DNA of 64,000 nt from Rebecca billardiae RCC1528 (Eukaryota; Haptophyta): NCBI GenBank assembly GCA_965240325.2, contig OZ251254.1, forward strand, positions 682,001 to 746,000. The letters run 5' to 3'. Below the pieces are notes generated by a model. That model had not been told where the DNA came from and did not search any database. It saw only the letters and a list, made by a program, of their open reading frames with translations. Shown here one piece after another: positions 1 through 11,953 of the stretch. Within the stretch, counting starts at the first letter, position 1, and the number at the start of each line of letters is the position of its first letter. The position numbers and the translations under genes are program-made.

Positions 1-3000
1 GGTGGCGAAGGGTTCTTTGGACAGCTTGTAGACTGAGAAGCGCCCGTTTGCGCGGAATCGCGTGGTGGAATCTGCGTGCTGAACGGAGCGCGAAAAGGCA
101 CGGCGGCGGTTGACCGCCCCCCCCTGCCCGTCCGGGCAGGCCCGGCCCACCACCTGTCCCAGAAAGCTCCTGAGCCCGTCTTCGGCTCAGCGGGCTCATG
201 ACCTACCGAGCGAAGGTCATGAGCGCCCGGACACAGTGCGCGCAGGTGCGCCTCGAGGCGAGATGAGCACCAAGGCCCGTCACAGCGCCCGTCGCGCGTG
301 CTTGACTGCGGCGGCTGAGTTGGCCGGAGCGGCGGCGCGTTGCGCTCATCGTCGGTCCACACGCGTAAGTGACCTTCGGCGCGGCTGGCATGTGCCGCCT
401 TTGGCCCTCCTCCGCCTGCTAACGCAGCTCGACTGCAACCGTCGCCAAAGCCAAGCGTTGCCCACTGAGTCTGCTTCTGCCCGCGACACGAGCTTGAATG
501 GTGCCTTGAGCGCGCGCGCACATGAAGCACATGCACTGCCGCTCTCTTCAGATCGCGCGCGTCTGGCTCCCGCAGCACATCCTGTGCGATGACGCGATGG
601 CGTAGGCACCCGCCGGCCCGTCGTTGAAACGCATCAACTCGGCCAATGAGCTTGGGCGCAGAAGACGCCGGGAAGCCGAGACATGAGCGCCGGAAGGGGT
701 TGCGAGGTACTACCAGACCAGCCCACCTGGCGCGCCGTCGCACAGCCCTCGCCTACGCGCACGCGCAAGACCAGAGCGAAGCTGCCCGCGCGGCGGACGG
801 CCATTTCCTTGCAAATGTTTTCGCTGAGTCAGCGGGCCGGCCCCACCGAGAGCTTTGGAGCTTGACGTACTGGGCTGGGACGGGTGGCCCTCGTGCACGT
901 TTTCAAATCAGAGTAAACTGTAATAATCTGTTTTTAAAAAAAGTAAACTGTGCCCTGGCGGGCGGGGGGGTCGGCGGGCCGTACCAGTGCTGTCGCAATG
1001 TATCCTTTGCGGGTTCGCGTCTTTCCACATTCGCTCGTGGCCGTGGGTGACGGACAGTCGAGTGCAAGGACCAGTGACACGTGAAGTTGGCTCCCCGACG
1101 TGATGTACACACGTTTCACGGTCTGTACTCTTAGAGTATTGTATGCGCATCAGCGAGGCCCACACCCACGAGGGAATGTGCAGCACGCGGGGCGGGGCGG
1201 GTAGCCCGTTGCTCCGCGCGAGCGCGGGTACGCGCTGTATGTGCCGCATGTCGACCGCGATGGCGTAATCGAGCGCCTCGCCGCCGACGAAGCCGCCAGA
1301 GTAGATCATGTGCATGCTGATTGCTGTCCTCCTGCCGCCAGCCGAGAGCGGTCATCGCGAGGATGCTTGTCGATGTCGGCTCCAGGCATGATGGGCTCGG
1401 CGCAGGTCGCGTTGACGTCGTGTACGGCCACCACGCTGAGCACGAGCGCGTTGACGTTCACGCGGTCGTCGCTCTTCGCATCTTCGACAGGTCTGGCGCT
1501 CGCGTGCTCGGCGGCACGAGGAGCTGTTGGTTGTGCGCGCGCGCGCGCACAGCGACAGCGTGTGCCACTCGCGATCGAGAGTGGGCAAGCGCTGCTCACG
1601 CGAGCACACGAATCGCAGCGCATCCGTCACCGGCGTGACGACTTCGGCCTCGTCCCGCAGCGCCTGCGCCATGGACGAGGCCATGGCGCGGCGATGTTGC
1701 ATGCTCGACGTTTCATCTCTCTGCGAATGGCATCACGGGCTTGTCTGTGTCGCGCTGCGGCGAGGGTCGCCAACTCGCGATGACGCGGTTGCTGCCACGG
1801 CGACAGACCCGGGAGGTGCGTCCGCTGCGCGTCGTACGCCGTTGGCGCTGCGCTTCCGTCGCATTGGTCACCGTGGGCTTCGGCTGAGGGACCGGACCGC
1901 GAGCAATGACTGAGTCCGGTGCGCGGATTCCGGCGATCGAGTTCAGAAGGCCGCGCCAAATCTTGCGTCGCGTGCGATGGCGCTTCCCGCCCGCGAGACG
2001 CCTCGTGATGAGGGCTTTCTCGCACCGAGCCCGACGCGCGACGGTGGATCGCGCGAGGCGGTCATCGTGCGCAGCGCATGATGCTATGGCCGGTGCGAGC
2101 TTTCGACGTGCACGTCGGGCGAGGATCGCCCCAGGTCTCACGATCGTGTCGACGCGCCGAGCGTACCGCTCCAAACGCGTCGATTTAGCCCCCGTTCGAC
2201 CTGCACGCGAGACGACGAGGGCAGCAATCGCGAATCGGGCGAAAACACGTCTCGGGAATCCCCGCGCGATGTCCGCGCCGGCGTTGGATTCGGCGCGCGC
2301 GGCCCACGCGCTCCGCGCCAGGCGCCACATGGTTTTCGGCCGAGCGTCCCCAGTGGGAGCTGCGAGGGCGCCCGGTAGTGAGCGAGGCGATCTTCTTTTC
2401 TTTGTGAGGCGAGTTTCTTTTTTCTTTTTCTTTTTCTTATCTTTTTCCCGGGCACTACAAGGGGCGGACCTACGGCCCGCCAAACTGTAATCTGTATCAT
2501 GTTACAAGTAGCTACGCACTGTCGCATCACATAAACATTCGTCGGCCACTACTACCGGAGGCCCGGACGCACGGCACTGTCGTGGGCCCGAGTCACGGTC
2601 AGGGCCTAGTCCCTGAGCTCTGCGCCAATCACTAGTGCCCTGCTGCCGTGCGACGCCGGCGTGAGCACTGATGGCTGGGCGACCTCCGCCTGCTGCGGCC
2701 CGAACGCATAGTGCCAACGGTGCCGCACCGCCATAGGCGGGCGTGTACCCAGGGCGGCCCACTGGCCGCTCGGCGGCCCAGGCAGTGCCAGGCGGCCCGA
2801 CGGCGATGCAGTGCTGCAATTGCATGGCGCCTCGCACAACGGGCTGAGCCCGCACGCGGCCTCCGGCCGACTGGCTTCGGCCCGCCTGCACGGCGTTACC
2901 AGGCTCCGCTGTGGCCTACACCTAATGCCACCGGTGCCGCCGCCCAGCAGCCTCGGGCCATCCCGGCGGTCCAACGACGACGCCGGTGCCACCGCAGCGC

Positions 3001-3155
3001 AGCAGCCGCGCGGGGCCAAGTCGCCAGCCAGCAGCTGCCGCCGCCGAGCCGTGCGCACCCGATCCTCGCCTCCACGGCCGCCCGCGCGCCCCCGCGGTGC
3101 CCGCGCCGGCCCCAGCGGCCCGCCCCGCTGCCCGCGTCCGGACGGCCCCTCAGGC
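1..3155. other. No supported gene; non-coding or unresolved
   Basis: Open frames here exist on both strands and in several frames at once, as expected for GC-rich DNA with few stop codons. Their translations are Arg/Ala-rich without a recognisable domain, so I call no gene. A pyrimidine-rich tract (mostly T) lies at about 2393-2448. Two A/T-rich patches carrying TAAACTGT lie at about 905-955. The last few hundred bases are the 3' flank of the minus-strand gene ending at 3156. Confidence 0.5.
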
Positions 3156-3960
3156 TCAGGCCTCCCCGACCAGCGCCAGCTTGATGTCCTCGGCCAGCAG
3201 CTCGACCACCTCCTCTCCGCTGTACCACGCGGCCGCGTACGTCGACTCGGAGTCGATGTCCTCGTCGAGCAGCATGTACAGGTAGCGCGTGGCGTCCTCC
3301 TCGGTGAGGAAGAGCGTGAGCAGGAACGAGTCGTCCTTCGGGTCCTGCACCTGCGGAGCCCAAGCGCCACGCGCCACCGCGCGGCGCCCAGGGAAGCGCC
3401 GGTGGCAGGCGAGCGGCGTGCGCGCGAGGGTCAGTGCTGCACGCGACGGGCGCACCGCCGCGCGCACGAGGGCGCGGCGCACGCCGAGTGCGCGCAGTTG
3501 CGCCCCTGCGCCCCTGCGCCGCCAGCCCCCGCGCGTGCGCTGCGCGCACCAGGATCACGCCCTCCTCGCCCTCGTCCTCCTCCTCGTCGTCCAGCGCGGC
3601 GGCAGACGCCTCGGAGGGCTCGTCCTCGTCGTCGTCCTCGTCGTCGAGCTCGCGCGTGACGAGCACCCACGCGCCCTCGCCGCTGAACGAGTCGACCACG
3701 CGCGCGTTGCTCAGCACCTGCGTCTCAAAGTCCGCCTCCTCGAGGCACGCGTTGATCTCGCCCTCGTTCTCCGCCTCCGCGAGGCACTCCTCCGTCGAGT
3801 CCGCGCACGCCACCGCCGCGCGGCGTACGGACGGCACGGCGGCGCGGGCGGTTGGGGCCCGAAGGCCGAGGAACGCTGACGGGCGCACCAGCGCCCGCGC
3901 CGAGTGCGCGCCCACAGTCGCCGCCACGGCGAGCAGCAGGCAGGCGGCGTGCGACCTCAT
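3156..3960 (-). CDS. Small plastid-targeted protein, two exons, function unknown
   Basis: Two exons: 3960-3550 and 3350-3156. The intron 3549-3351 is GT-AG and phase 0 (donor GTGCGC, acceptor CGCAG). The product is about 201 aa. The N-terminus is a hydrophobic signal peptide (residues 1-23, MRSHAACLLLAVAATVGAHS), followed by a transit-like segment with SAFLGLR. This bipartite pattern is known for import into secondary red plastids. The mature part is acidic: an Asp/Glu-rich linker in exon 1, then a C-terminal region (residues 138-201) with DDSFLLTLFLTEEDATRYLY and a conserved-looking acidic end. I recognise no family. The ATG at 3960 was chosen because it opens the signal peptide; an in-frame ATG at 4062 adds 34 residues that would bury it and would overlap the promoter of the plus-strand neighbour. 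Confidence 0.75.
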
Positions 3961-4113
3961 GCTGAGCGACGGACCACCGACGTGGACGGCGGGCGGTTCA
4001 CCCCGTTTAGCGGCCGCCGGACCGGAATCAGCCTCTGTAACAGTGTATATAGTAACCGTCAATTCTCACCGTGTCCGCGGCGACCGGCGACGTCCTCGAC
4101 GGTGCCGAAGCAA
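3961..4113. promoter_or_regulatory. Shared divergent promoter with TATA-like site
   Basis: This 153-bp gap separates two genes transcribed away from each other. It is less GC-rich than its flanks and holds GTATATAG at 4045-4052, about 60 bp upstream of the plus-strand ATG and 90 bp upstream of the minus-strand ATG. Promoter function is inferred from position only. Confidence 0.45.
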
Positions 4114-6528
4114 ATGGCCGTGGACGGCGGCCCGAGCGCCGAGACGGCGCCGCCCGGGACGGCGCCCAGCGCAACGGCCCAGGGCGACGCGCTGCGCGCG
4201 GCGGGGCTGGAGCGTCTGAAGCCTCCCGACCTCCTCGTCCCCCCGGACTCGCTCGGTCCGGCCGACCTGCTGCCGCTGCTCGACGACGCGTCGGGCGGCG
4301 GCGGCGGCTCGAGCGCCGCGGAAGGCGCCGCTTCGAGCGGCGCGCGCGCGTTCGTCGCGGTGGTGCGCGAGGCGGACGAGCTGCCGCTGCTCGGCGAGGA
4401 GATCGAGGCCCGTCTGTGCGAGCGCGGCATCGCCTGCGCCCACGTCGGCGCCGGTCCCGGCCTCGACCTCGAGCTGCTGCCACCGGGCGCGCTGCCGACG
4501 CCGTTGCGCGGCGCGGCGGTCCTCTTGCACATGTGCGCGCGCGCGGAGGCGGAGTGGTCGCTGCGTGAGCGGCACGCGCGGCACGTGGCCGCGCGCGAGC
4601 GCATCCCCATCGTCACGCTCTGCCTCTCGCCCGCCGCGCTGCCGCTGCGCGCACCGCGGCCGGACGCGGAGGCGGCGGCCATCCTGACCCTGGCCGCTGC
4701 TCGGAGCTGGCTGCCTGGCGCGGCTCGGGGCGCGCGCGCGGGAGGGACGGCGTCGGGGCTCGGCGGCGGCGTGATGGCGAGCGTGGACGGGGCGCGTACG
4801 CCGCCGTCGCGCAGCGCGCGCACGGACGCCGCGCCCAAGCCCACCGCCCGCCGCCTTTTTGCCGACGGCGGCGGAGATGGCGATCTCGCCGATCTCGGCA
4901 GCGGGGGCGGGCGCAGCGCCTCGGCAGCGACGGCGGGCGCGCGCTCGGCGGAGGGCCGCGTGGCGGGCACGGCCAGCACGGTGCGCTTTGGCGCGCGCCA
5001 CGCGCACGACGGCAGCGCGGCCGGCGGCGCTGCGGCCGGCGGCGCGCGCGCGTCTGCGCACGCGTTGGCGATGGCGGCCACAGCGCTCGGCTCCGCGGAC
5101 GGCGCGCGCGCGGACGTGGCGAGCGACGGTGGCGCGCGCTTGGACCCGCGCGCGACCGCGATCGCCGCGGACGAGACGGGCGCGGCGCTCGCCACGGCCG
5201 AGGCGGTGGAGGGCGCGGTGGCGGAGCTGGCGCGGGCGCTGGGCGCGGCGGCGGCGCCGGCGACAACGGCGCGTTCGGAGCACGGCGGCGACGCTGGCGC
5301 GAGCGGCGCCGCCGCCGACGGGGGCGGCATCGTCGTGCCGGCCGAGCCGTGGCCGCGCGGCGCGGCGGCGTGCGCGCACCTTGCGGCGCAGGTGGGCGCG
5401 GCGGCGGCCTCGCTTCGCGCGCTGCACGCGGAGGCGGCAGCGGAGGCCGCCGCCGCGCCGCCTCTGCTCCTGGTTCGCGAGGCGGCGCTCCGGCGCGCGC
5501 GCGCCGCGCTGCGCGGCGCGCTCGCGGACAACGACTGCTTCGCCGAGCTCACGCTCGGTGCGCCGCCCGCGCCGGGCACGCCCTCGCCGAGCCTGCTGCT
5601 TGGGCCGACGCGCGGCGGCGGGGCAGGGGTCGGCGTGGGCGCGGAGGCACTGGCGGAGCCGCTGCTGCGCCGGCTGCGCGCCGCGCTGGCGCACGCGACG
5701 GCGCGGCCGCGCGGCGCGGGCCGGCCGGAGCTCAGCGTGGCCGCGGTGCGCTTCGTCGCGCCCCCGCCGAGGTCGGCGGGGACGGCGGCGCTGGTCGTCC
5801 GGCTGCGCGTGCCCGACGGGCTGCCGGCGAGCGTGCGCGCTGCGGAGGCGGGGCTGGGGTACGACGGCGTCGGCCGTGCGCTCGGGCTCGCGCCGTTGCG
5901 CGGCGCGACGCGCTCGGCGCCCGGCGCAGCCGAGCGGGCCGACGGCGGTGCCGGCCGCGCCGGCGGCGTGCCCACGCCGGTGGGCGATGCGGTCGGAGCC
6001 GCGGGCCGCCCCGCCACGGCCGGCGCGCGCGGCGCGCCTGACTCCACCCGGGCGGCCGCGCGCACCACCGCCGCCGCGGGCGCGGCACCGGAGCCGGCGG
6101 CGGCGGCGGCGGCGGGCGGCGGGGCGTCTGCGGCGGATGGCGCGCGCGCCGAGGCGGAGGTGTCGGTGGCGCTGGCGTCGGCGGTGCACGGCCTGCGCGC
6201 GGCGTGCGCGCCCCTGCACGCCGAGCTCGCCGCCGCGGCTTCGGACGCCGCCGCCGCGCGCCGCCTTCACTTCCGCTCCGGCGCCGCGTGGAGTGCCCAG
6301 CTGCTGCGGGAGCTGCTCGCCGCGGAAGGAGGCGTGCACGCGTGCCGCGCGGCGCGCGCGCGCGCGGCCGGCCTCGCGCGGTGCCTGTCACTCGCACGGA
6401 CGGTGGGCTGGCTGCTCGAGCTCTCACTCGCGCACGCGGTCTCGCCGCAAGCGCGAGCGGGCTCGGCGCCTGCGGCGGCGCGCGGCGGCGGCGGCGGCGC
6501 GGACGCCTATGCGGATGACGACGGCGCA

Positions 6529-6570
<42 letters not shown>

Positions 6571-7089
6571 ACGGCGGCGGTAGCGGCGGAGGAGAGGGCG
6601 GCGGCCGCGGCGCTCGTCGCGGACGGGCGCGGCGCCGCCGAGCCGGCGTGGCGCGGCGAGGTGGCGCCCGCCGCGGCGCTGCGCTCTCTGCGCGCGGCGA
6701 TTGCGACGCTCCCGTCCGCCGCGCGCGCCTTTGAGCTCGGCGCGCACCTGCCGCCGCCGGGCGCGGAGGCCGAGGCGCGCACGGCACGGCTTGGCGCTCT
6801 GCAGCTGATCGCGCAGGCGGGTGGAGGCGGGCTCGCCGACGGCCTCGCCCTGGGTGGCGGCGCGCGCGCCCTCCGCGCCGCCATCTTCAAGCCGGGCTGG
6901 ACGGCCGTGGGCGCGCAGGTCCTGTCGGACCGGGGCCGCGCCGAGTGCGCGCACTTTTCGCGCGCGCGGCGCTTCGAGAGCGGGTTCGGCTGGGGCACGG
7001 GCCAGCACAGCGGGCCCGGGCCCGCGGCGTACCCGCTCCTCACGCGCGAGGAGGCCGAGGTGGCCGCACGCGGCGGCAGAGGACGATAG
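4114..7089 (+). CDS. Large Ala/Gly-rich protein with poly-Asp run; possible divergent TIR-like N-terminal region
   Basis: Single uninterrupted frame of about 991 aa from ATG 4114. An earlier in-frame ATG at 3904 would run into the divergent neighbour. Residues about 75-200 form the only globular-looking N-terminal part: a beta-strand-like ARAFVAVVREADELPLL, then LRGAAVLLHM, AEWSLRE and IPIVTL. The order resembles a TIR/flavodoxin-like fold, but the match is weak. The middle is Ala/Gly/Arg low complexity. A run of 14 Asp is encoded at 6529-6570. The C-terminal ~150 residues look ordered again and end with SGPGPAAYPL, recalling PG-rich repeats of ciliary proteins. Function unknown. The gene is head-to-head with the plastid protein. 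Codon use is strongly GC3, like its neighbours. Confidence 0.7.
6529..6570 (+). repeat. (GAC)14 trinucleotide repeat within a CDS
   Basis: Fourteen perfect GAC codons encode a poly-Asp tract inside the large Ala-rich protein. The purity at DNA level suggests slippage expansion. Confidence 0.95.
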
Positions 7090-7962
7090 TCAGCTGGTGA
7101 TCCTCGTCATCGCCAAGTGATGCCAGTTTCGCGGGTACTACCGAGTTGCCGAGTTTAAGTTGGAACCGTCAAAAACTGACAGATCAGATGTCAGTCTCGG
7201 GCTGTCTCGGACTGAATCTATTCAAGTCATCTAACTGCTGACGACCGAGTCTGTGCCGGGCGCGGGGCGGGCGGCCGCATCCGTCGCGTGATCCGCCGGG
7301 CCCCCGCGCAGGGCGGGCACGAAGTAGGTAGTGCGTTGATGAGTAGTAAGCTGATGGACCTTTTTGTTCAAGGCGTGTGTTCACAGCACGACTACATCGC
7401 CCGGCGGCAATGCCCGCGGCAAGCGCGTCGCATACTCAGGCTGGTACTGTCAGTCAGCACTCGCCGACGCATGCAGTGACTGACTCGTGACGGTTCGAAC
7501 TCTTCTAAGAGGTGCGCCCAGGCCATGCTTTGGCGGCGCAAGCGTGCACAGCGGCCGAGACGAGAGAAAGGCAAAGAGGCCGGGCAAAGCGCGTGGCGCG
7601 CTGTGGCGTGCGAGGCCATCAAGAAGCCACGGGATCCCGCCAGCCCGTTCGGCATGCGCGCCAGCGGCCGAGCCGTTCACGGCGGTACCAGCCGTTCAGT
7701 TTGATGCCGCTGATGCGCCCGGTTCCGGACGCAGAATGGTATCATCGCTAGATAAGTACAGCATATTCATCAGAGATCGGTCATGCAATATGGTCCTGTA
7801 TTCATCAGCCCAACGCTCTTGTACGTTGAAATATGCACGGCGGTTGACGAACGATACGAGAAAAAAGCGCTTAAACAATATGGATCTCAATCGCACCCAA
7901 TCAAACGACGAAGAACGACGACGCGTTCACCACGCAACACACGATCCGCGCGGGCGGGAGAC
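7090..7962. other. Intergenic spacer, promoter side of the first TM-TIR gene
   Basis: No gene is seen. GC falls noticeably from about 7700 to 7960, just upstream of the ATG at 7963, as expected for a promoter and 5' leader. An in-frame ATG at 7783 exists, but its 60-residue extension is basic and unlike the rest of the protein. Confidence 0.45.
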
Positions 7963-10396
7963 ATGTTGATGCAAGAGCCACCCCCTCCAAATCACTCCGA
8001 GACGGCCGTGCGCGCGCTGCTCGAACGGGCGGCCGCGAACGGGCGGCAGCGACGGGCGCGTGTGCGATGGCCCCTCATTGCACTCGGCTTCACCTGCCTC
8101 GCGACCGGGCTCCCGCTCATCGCCCTCGTCGCCCTGGGCTGGCCAAAGGCGCTGGGCGTGCTGTCCAGCCGAGAGGCGACGAACATCCTCTTCGTGGCAT
8201 CCGGGCTGATGATGACGGGCGGCTGGCTCTTCGTGAGTGCAGTTGTGCCCGGAGACACCCACGGGCCATACCACATCGCCGGCCTCACCATGGCCTTTGG
8301 GCTCGCGCTGTTTGCCATCGACTTGACGCTGACGATTCGCGCCTTCTCCGGCGGCAGCGACTGCGGCACTGCGCGGGAGTGCCGACGGCTGGTCGTCCTC
8401 CGGGTGCGGCAGCTGATGGATCTCGGTCTCGCGGTCATTGCCATCGCCGCGTGCGCGCACATCTTCGCCAGCCGCGTGCGGCACGGCTTGCTGCCGCGGC
8501 GCGTGCGGCGGCAGGTGATCAGCCTGCTGCGGCTGCTGCTGATTGGCTACTCTGCTGGCGTGGTGCTGGTGCGGCTGAGCGCGCTGGTGGACAAGCTCGA
8601 CGACGGGACCAGCGCGGTTGACGATCTGGTCCCCGCGCTCTCGCTGCTGGCGTACGCCATCCTCCTCACGGCCTTCGGCATGTCGTCTGCCACCATCGAG
8701 AGGCTGCACCGCTCGCTGCTGCGGCGCGGGCTGACGGACGGCGCGAGCTCGGCGGCGGTGATCGCCTCGCTGATCAGGGGGACGCGCTCGCCAGCGGAGA
8801 CGATGGAGATGGCCCTCGGCACGCTGCGATGCGTGTCGCTCGACCGGCTGCAGCGCTCGCACCTCGAGCCCCAGCCGCTCCCCGCGCGCAGGCTGCGCCG
8901 GTCTTCGAGTCTCCGGCACGCCAGCATGCTGGGCAGCTTCTACTCTGCGGTCACGTCGCCCCGCCTGCCCGAGGGCGCGTACAGGCGGGCCTCCAGCATG
9001 TTCCGGAGCTCGCCACACGTGCCTGCCGAGCGGAGCGGCCCTACCTCGCCCAGCAGCGAGCGACGCGCGAGCGGCGACACAGCCTCCGCTCCGGGCTCCC
9101 CCGCGAAGAGCGCCCGCCCGTCGGTGCGCCGCACGCGGTACAGCTCTGTGGTCGTGCCGGTCGAGGAGCCGACCGACGAGCTCAGCGCGTTCGAGCCTGC
9201 TCCGCCACCCGCCGCCGCGGCGGCGCCAGCCGGCGATGCTGGGCACGCTCAAGTGTGGGCCAAGGCCGAGTTTGGCGGCATCGACGCCTTTGTCAGCCAC
9301 AGGCACGCGCGCGCGCTGCTCATCCCGCTCGCGCGCGCACCCGCCGTGTCGCCCGCGCCTTGGCTGGCGGCTCGCCCTGACTGACTGACCGTCCCCCCTC
9401 GCGCACGCTGGTGCGTGGCCCCACACCCGCCGGGCCCCCGCCCGCCGCCGTGCGCGCAGCTGGTCGGACGACCCGGACGCCAAGTGGGCGGCGCTGCAGC
9501 GCTGGCGCGAGCGCTTCAAGGCCAAGCATCGGCGCGAGCCCACGATCTGGCTGGACGTGCTGTGCATCGACCAATCAGCGGTCGAGGAGTCGCTCGAGGT
9601 TCTCCCCGTGTACCTCGCGGGCTGCCGCACGCTGCTCGCGCTCGTGGGCGACACGTACACCGAGCGGCTGTGGTGGTGAGCGCCGCGCCCGCCCGCCTGC
9701 CCTGTGGCACGCGCCGCGCGCCGCGATGCCGCCCCGCCCGTGCCCCACCCGCCCCCCGCCCCACCCGCCCCCCTCCGCCCCTGCTCCGCTCACAGCGTGA
9801 TGGAGCTGGCGGTGTTCACGATGGCAGGCGGTGAGCCCGACGAGATCGAGTGGGTGCCGCTCGAGGGCGCCAGCCCGGTGGACGTGCGCGCGATCGACGT
9901 GCGCCGCGCGCGCTGCACGCTCGACGCGGACTCGGACCGGCTCCTCTCGACCATCGACGCCACGTTCGAGGGGATCGACCGCTTCAACGCGTCGGTGCGC
10001 AAGCTGCTCGGTGCTGCGGTCGAGCGCGCGGCGCCCAGCAGGAGCTCGGGCTCGCCGGACGCGCCGCGGCGGCTGCTGCGCGCGCTCAGCAGCTCGGCAC
10101 CGCCGTCCTCGCCGGGCACACGCCGCTGGGAGCTGCACCGCGGCCTGGGGCTAGGTGGACTGGGCCGATCGACGGATGCACTGTCGGCGCCCAACGCACC
10201 GGCCCTCCGCGGCAGCGCGTCACTGGCCGTCCCGGACAGCGAGGCAAAGGCGGACGCGCCCCCCGGCCAGCCCCTGCCGCCTGATGCGCGGCAGCACGGC
10301 GTTCACCTCGCCGGTATTCCAGGGGTCTCCGCATCGCCGGTGCGCATGCCCCCGAACCGAGCACCTGGCGGGCATCTCCCACCGCGCAAATTATAA
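7963..10396 (+). CDS. Six-TM protein with C-terminal TIR-like domain (paralogue 1)
   Basis: Three exons: 7963-9302, 9460-9675 and 9796-10396, giving about 718 aa. Intron 1 has a GC donor (CACAG|GCACGC) and CGCAG acceptor; intron 2 is GTGAGC...CACAG. Six hydrophobic segments lie at about residues 36-58, 72-95, 104-126, 150-170, 186-209 and 226-247. A Ser/Arg-rich linker follows, then a TIR-like domain from about 437: FGGIDAFVSHSW, DPDAKWAALQRWRERF, the WLD...CID stretch, LPVYLAGCRTLLALVGDTY and RLWCVMEL. In TIR NADases the Glu of the WCxxEL motif is catalytic; here it would be E522. A shared tail motif (FNASVRKLL) follows, then a Ser/Pro-rich end. A homologue with the same architecture lies at 39786-41900 on the other strand. 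Role unknown; membrane-linked signalling is an inference. Confidence 0.85.
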
Positions 10397-11164
10397 GCGG
10401 CGGCGGCTCCACAGGCGCCCGGCGGCACGGATCACCGAGCGTCCGGCTACTGCTATATATCGGCAGTGTTAGTGCCATGCAGCCGGCGTCGTCAGGGCAG
10501 CTGCGCCGCCTCATAGTTAATTATCAGTATCTGACTCCGAGCCACTCCCGGGGCGAGCCACCGCGAGTGCGGTGCCAGCGCGGCGCGGACTACAAGTACC
10601 GAACCCGCCGCCAGAGCCAGAGGCCGAGGCGGCGTGAAGCCGTGACGAAGTCGGTCGGCGAGACCGATGTTGAAGTCGTGCCTTGGCTAGTCGTTGCTTT
10701 ATTGACGTCGTTTATTACTAAATATTGTATATTTGTTAATATATATATAATTATATATAGGGTGTTTGTCTCTGCCGTTAGCTCGGCCTCGATGGCTCGA
10801 TCTGCTGCCGTACAGCTTGCTGACCGTCTGACGCCTGCCCGTTGGCGTTGCATACCACGTCGTTATTAGTATATATCGTCGTGATGGGTTCATCAGTTAT
10901 TTCCCGCGAGGATTTTGCCTGTGCGTATTTTTTGGTCTAACCGGTACGGGCGGTAGTATCGTCATTATCAATATAATAAATATCATCGTCTATCAGTCAT
11001 TTATTCAGTTGCATCACTAGGCGGAGTGAGAGTAGTAGCCGGCTGCTCCGCTCCGGGCAAGCAGACGACAACGCATGTAGGAGCACTAGCAGGGCTCCTC
11101 ATCGTCAGATCGACGGCTGCCGGCTCCGCCGCGCCCAGACGATTAGCTGACATCATCAGTAGTG
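10397..11164. other. Convergent intergenic region with TA-rich islands
   Basis: This lies between the 3' ends of the plus-strand TM-TIR gene and the minus-strand four-TM gene. AT-rich stretches sit at about 10690-10760 (TATATAATTATATATA-like) and 10960-11000, in sharp contrast with the flanks. No coding potential is recognised. Confidence 0.5.
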
Positions 11165-11953
11165 TCATCCATCGCCTGGCGGCGGGTTCTGCGCCTGGCC
11201 CTGGCCCTGCGGCGACGCAGCGGCCGCGATGCCGTGTGGCCTCGCGATCTGGAAGAAAGTATGGCTCGTCCATAGCCTGCATGAGGTAGCGAGCAGCGCC
11301 AGCACGCAGTACAGCCCGTAGTGCACGATCTGCGTGCTGCATATCACGCGATCCATCCCAAGGAATGAGTGCATGGCGACGCACGCAATGAATAGAGACA
11401 TGAGCGCGCCCTGTGACCAGAGCACGCTGACCGCACCCAGCACGTTGATCAGGAAGGAGGTAACGAGGACGGTGAGCGGCCCTTCTGACTCCAGCACGCC
11501 AAGAGACAGCCACTCTGCGCACGGGCGGGGGATCAGCGCGCAGAGAGCGTGTGAGCACTTGGCGTGGCGCGCTGCTGGCCGGCACGCGGGCGGCGCGCGC
11601 AGACCAGCGGTCAGGTACAGCAGCAACATCGTGTCCAGCGTGAGCATCGTGAGGAAGGTGAAGCGGTGCTGGTTGAAGCCCTGGTGGTCTGGGCTATTCC
11701 AGCGAAGGGGCGGCTCCACGAACACGAGAAACGTGCGCGGTACGGTCTGCTCTGGGGCTGCCCGAGCCGCCGGCCGCAGCTCGGCACAGCTGGCCTTCAC
11801 GCCGAGCCGCATGAGCTTGCCATCCGCGGAGAAGAGCTGGACAGGCGCCTGATTGCGCGTGTGCTCGCCCCGTGCGGCGTAGCTCGAGGCCTCAAAGTAG
11901 GTCATCCGATTTCCCGTCGTGGACGATGCCATGGCGCCTATCCGCGCAGGCAC
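11165..11953 (-). CDS. Predicted four-TM membrane protein, unknown function
   Basis: Single frame of 262 aa; a start at the second ATG (11932) is equally possible. Residues about 1-90 are hydrophilic. Four hydrophobic segments follow: FTFLTMLTLDTMLLLYLTAG, GPLTVLVTSFLINVLGAVSV, ALMSLFIACVAMHSFLG and IVHYGLYCVLALLATS. The balanced hydrophobic content and low Ala/Arg bias distinguish it from antisense artefacts. No family is recognised. Its 5' end overlaps the 3' end of the next minus-strand frame by about 60 bp, so one of the two models may have different ends, or the two may be parts of one spliced gene. Confidence 0.55.
   Translation of the reverse strand: MPARIGAMASSTTGNRMTYFEASSYAARGEHTRNQAPVQLFSADGKLMRLGVKASCAELRPAARAAPEQTVPRTFLVFVEPPLRWNSPDHQGFNQHRFTFLTMLTLDTMLLLYLTAGLRAPPACRPAARHAKCSHALCALIPRPCAEWLSLGVLESEGPLTVLVTSFLINVLGAVSVLWSQGALMSLFIACVAMHSFLGMDRVICSTQIVHYGLYCVLALLATSCRLWTSHTFFQIARPHGIAAAASPQGQGQAQNPPPGDG

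Noticed and set aside
110-2530. Several 130-260 codon frames near the window start
   Set aside because: Overlapping on both strands, Arg-rich, no domains; a poly-Phe stretch in one merely reads the pyrimidine tract.
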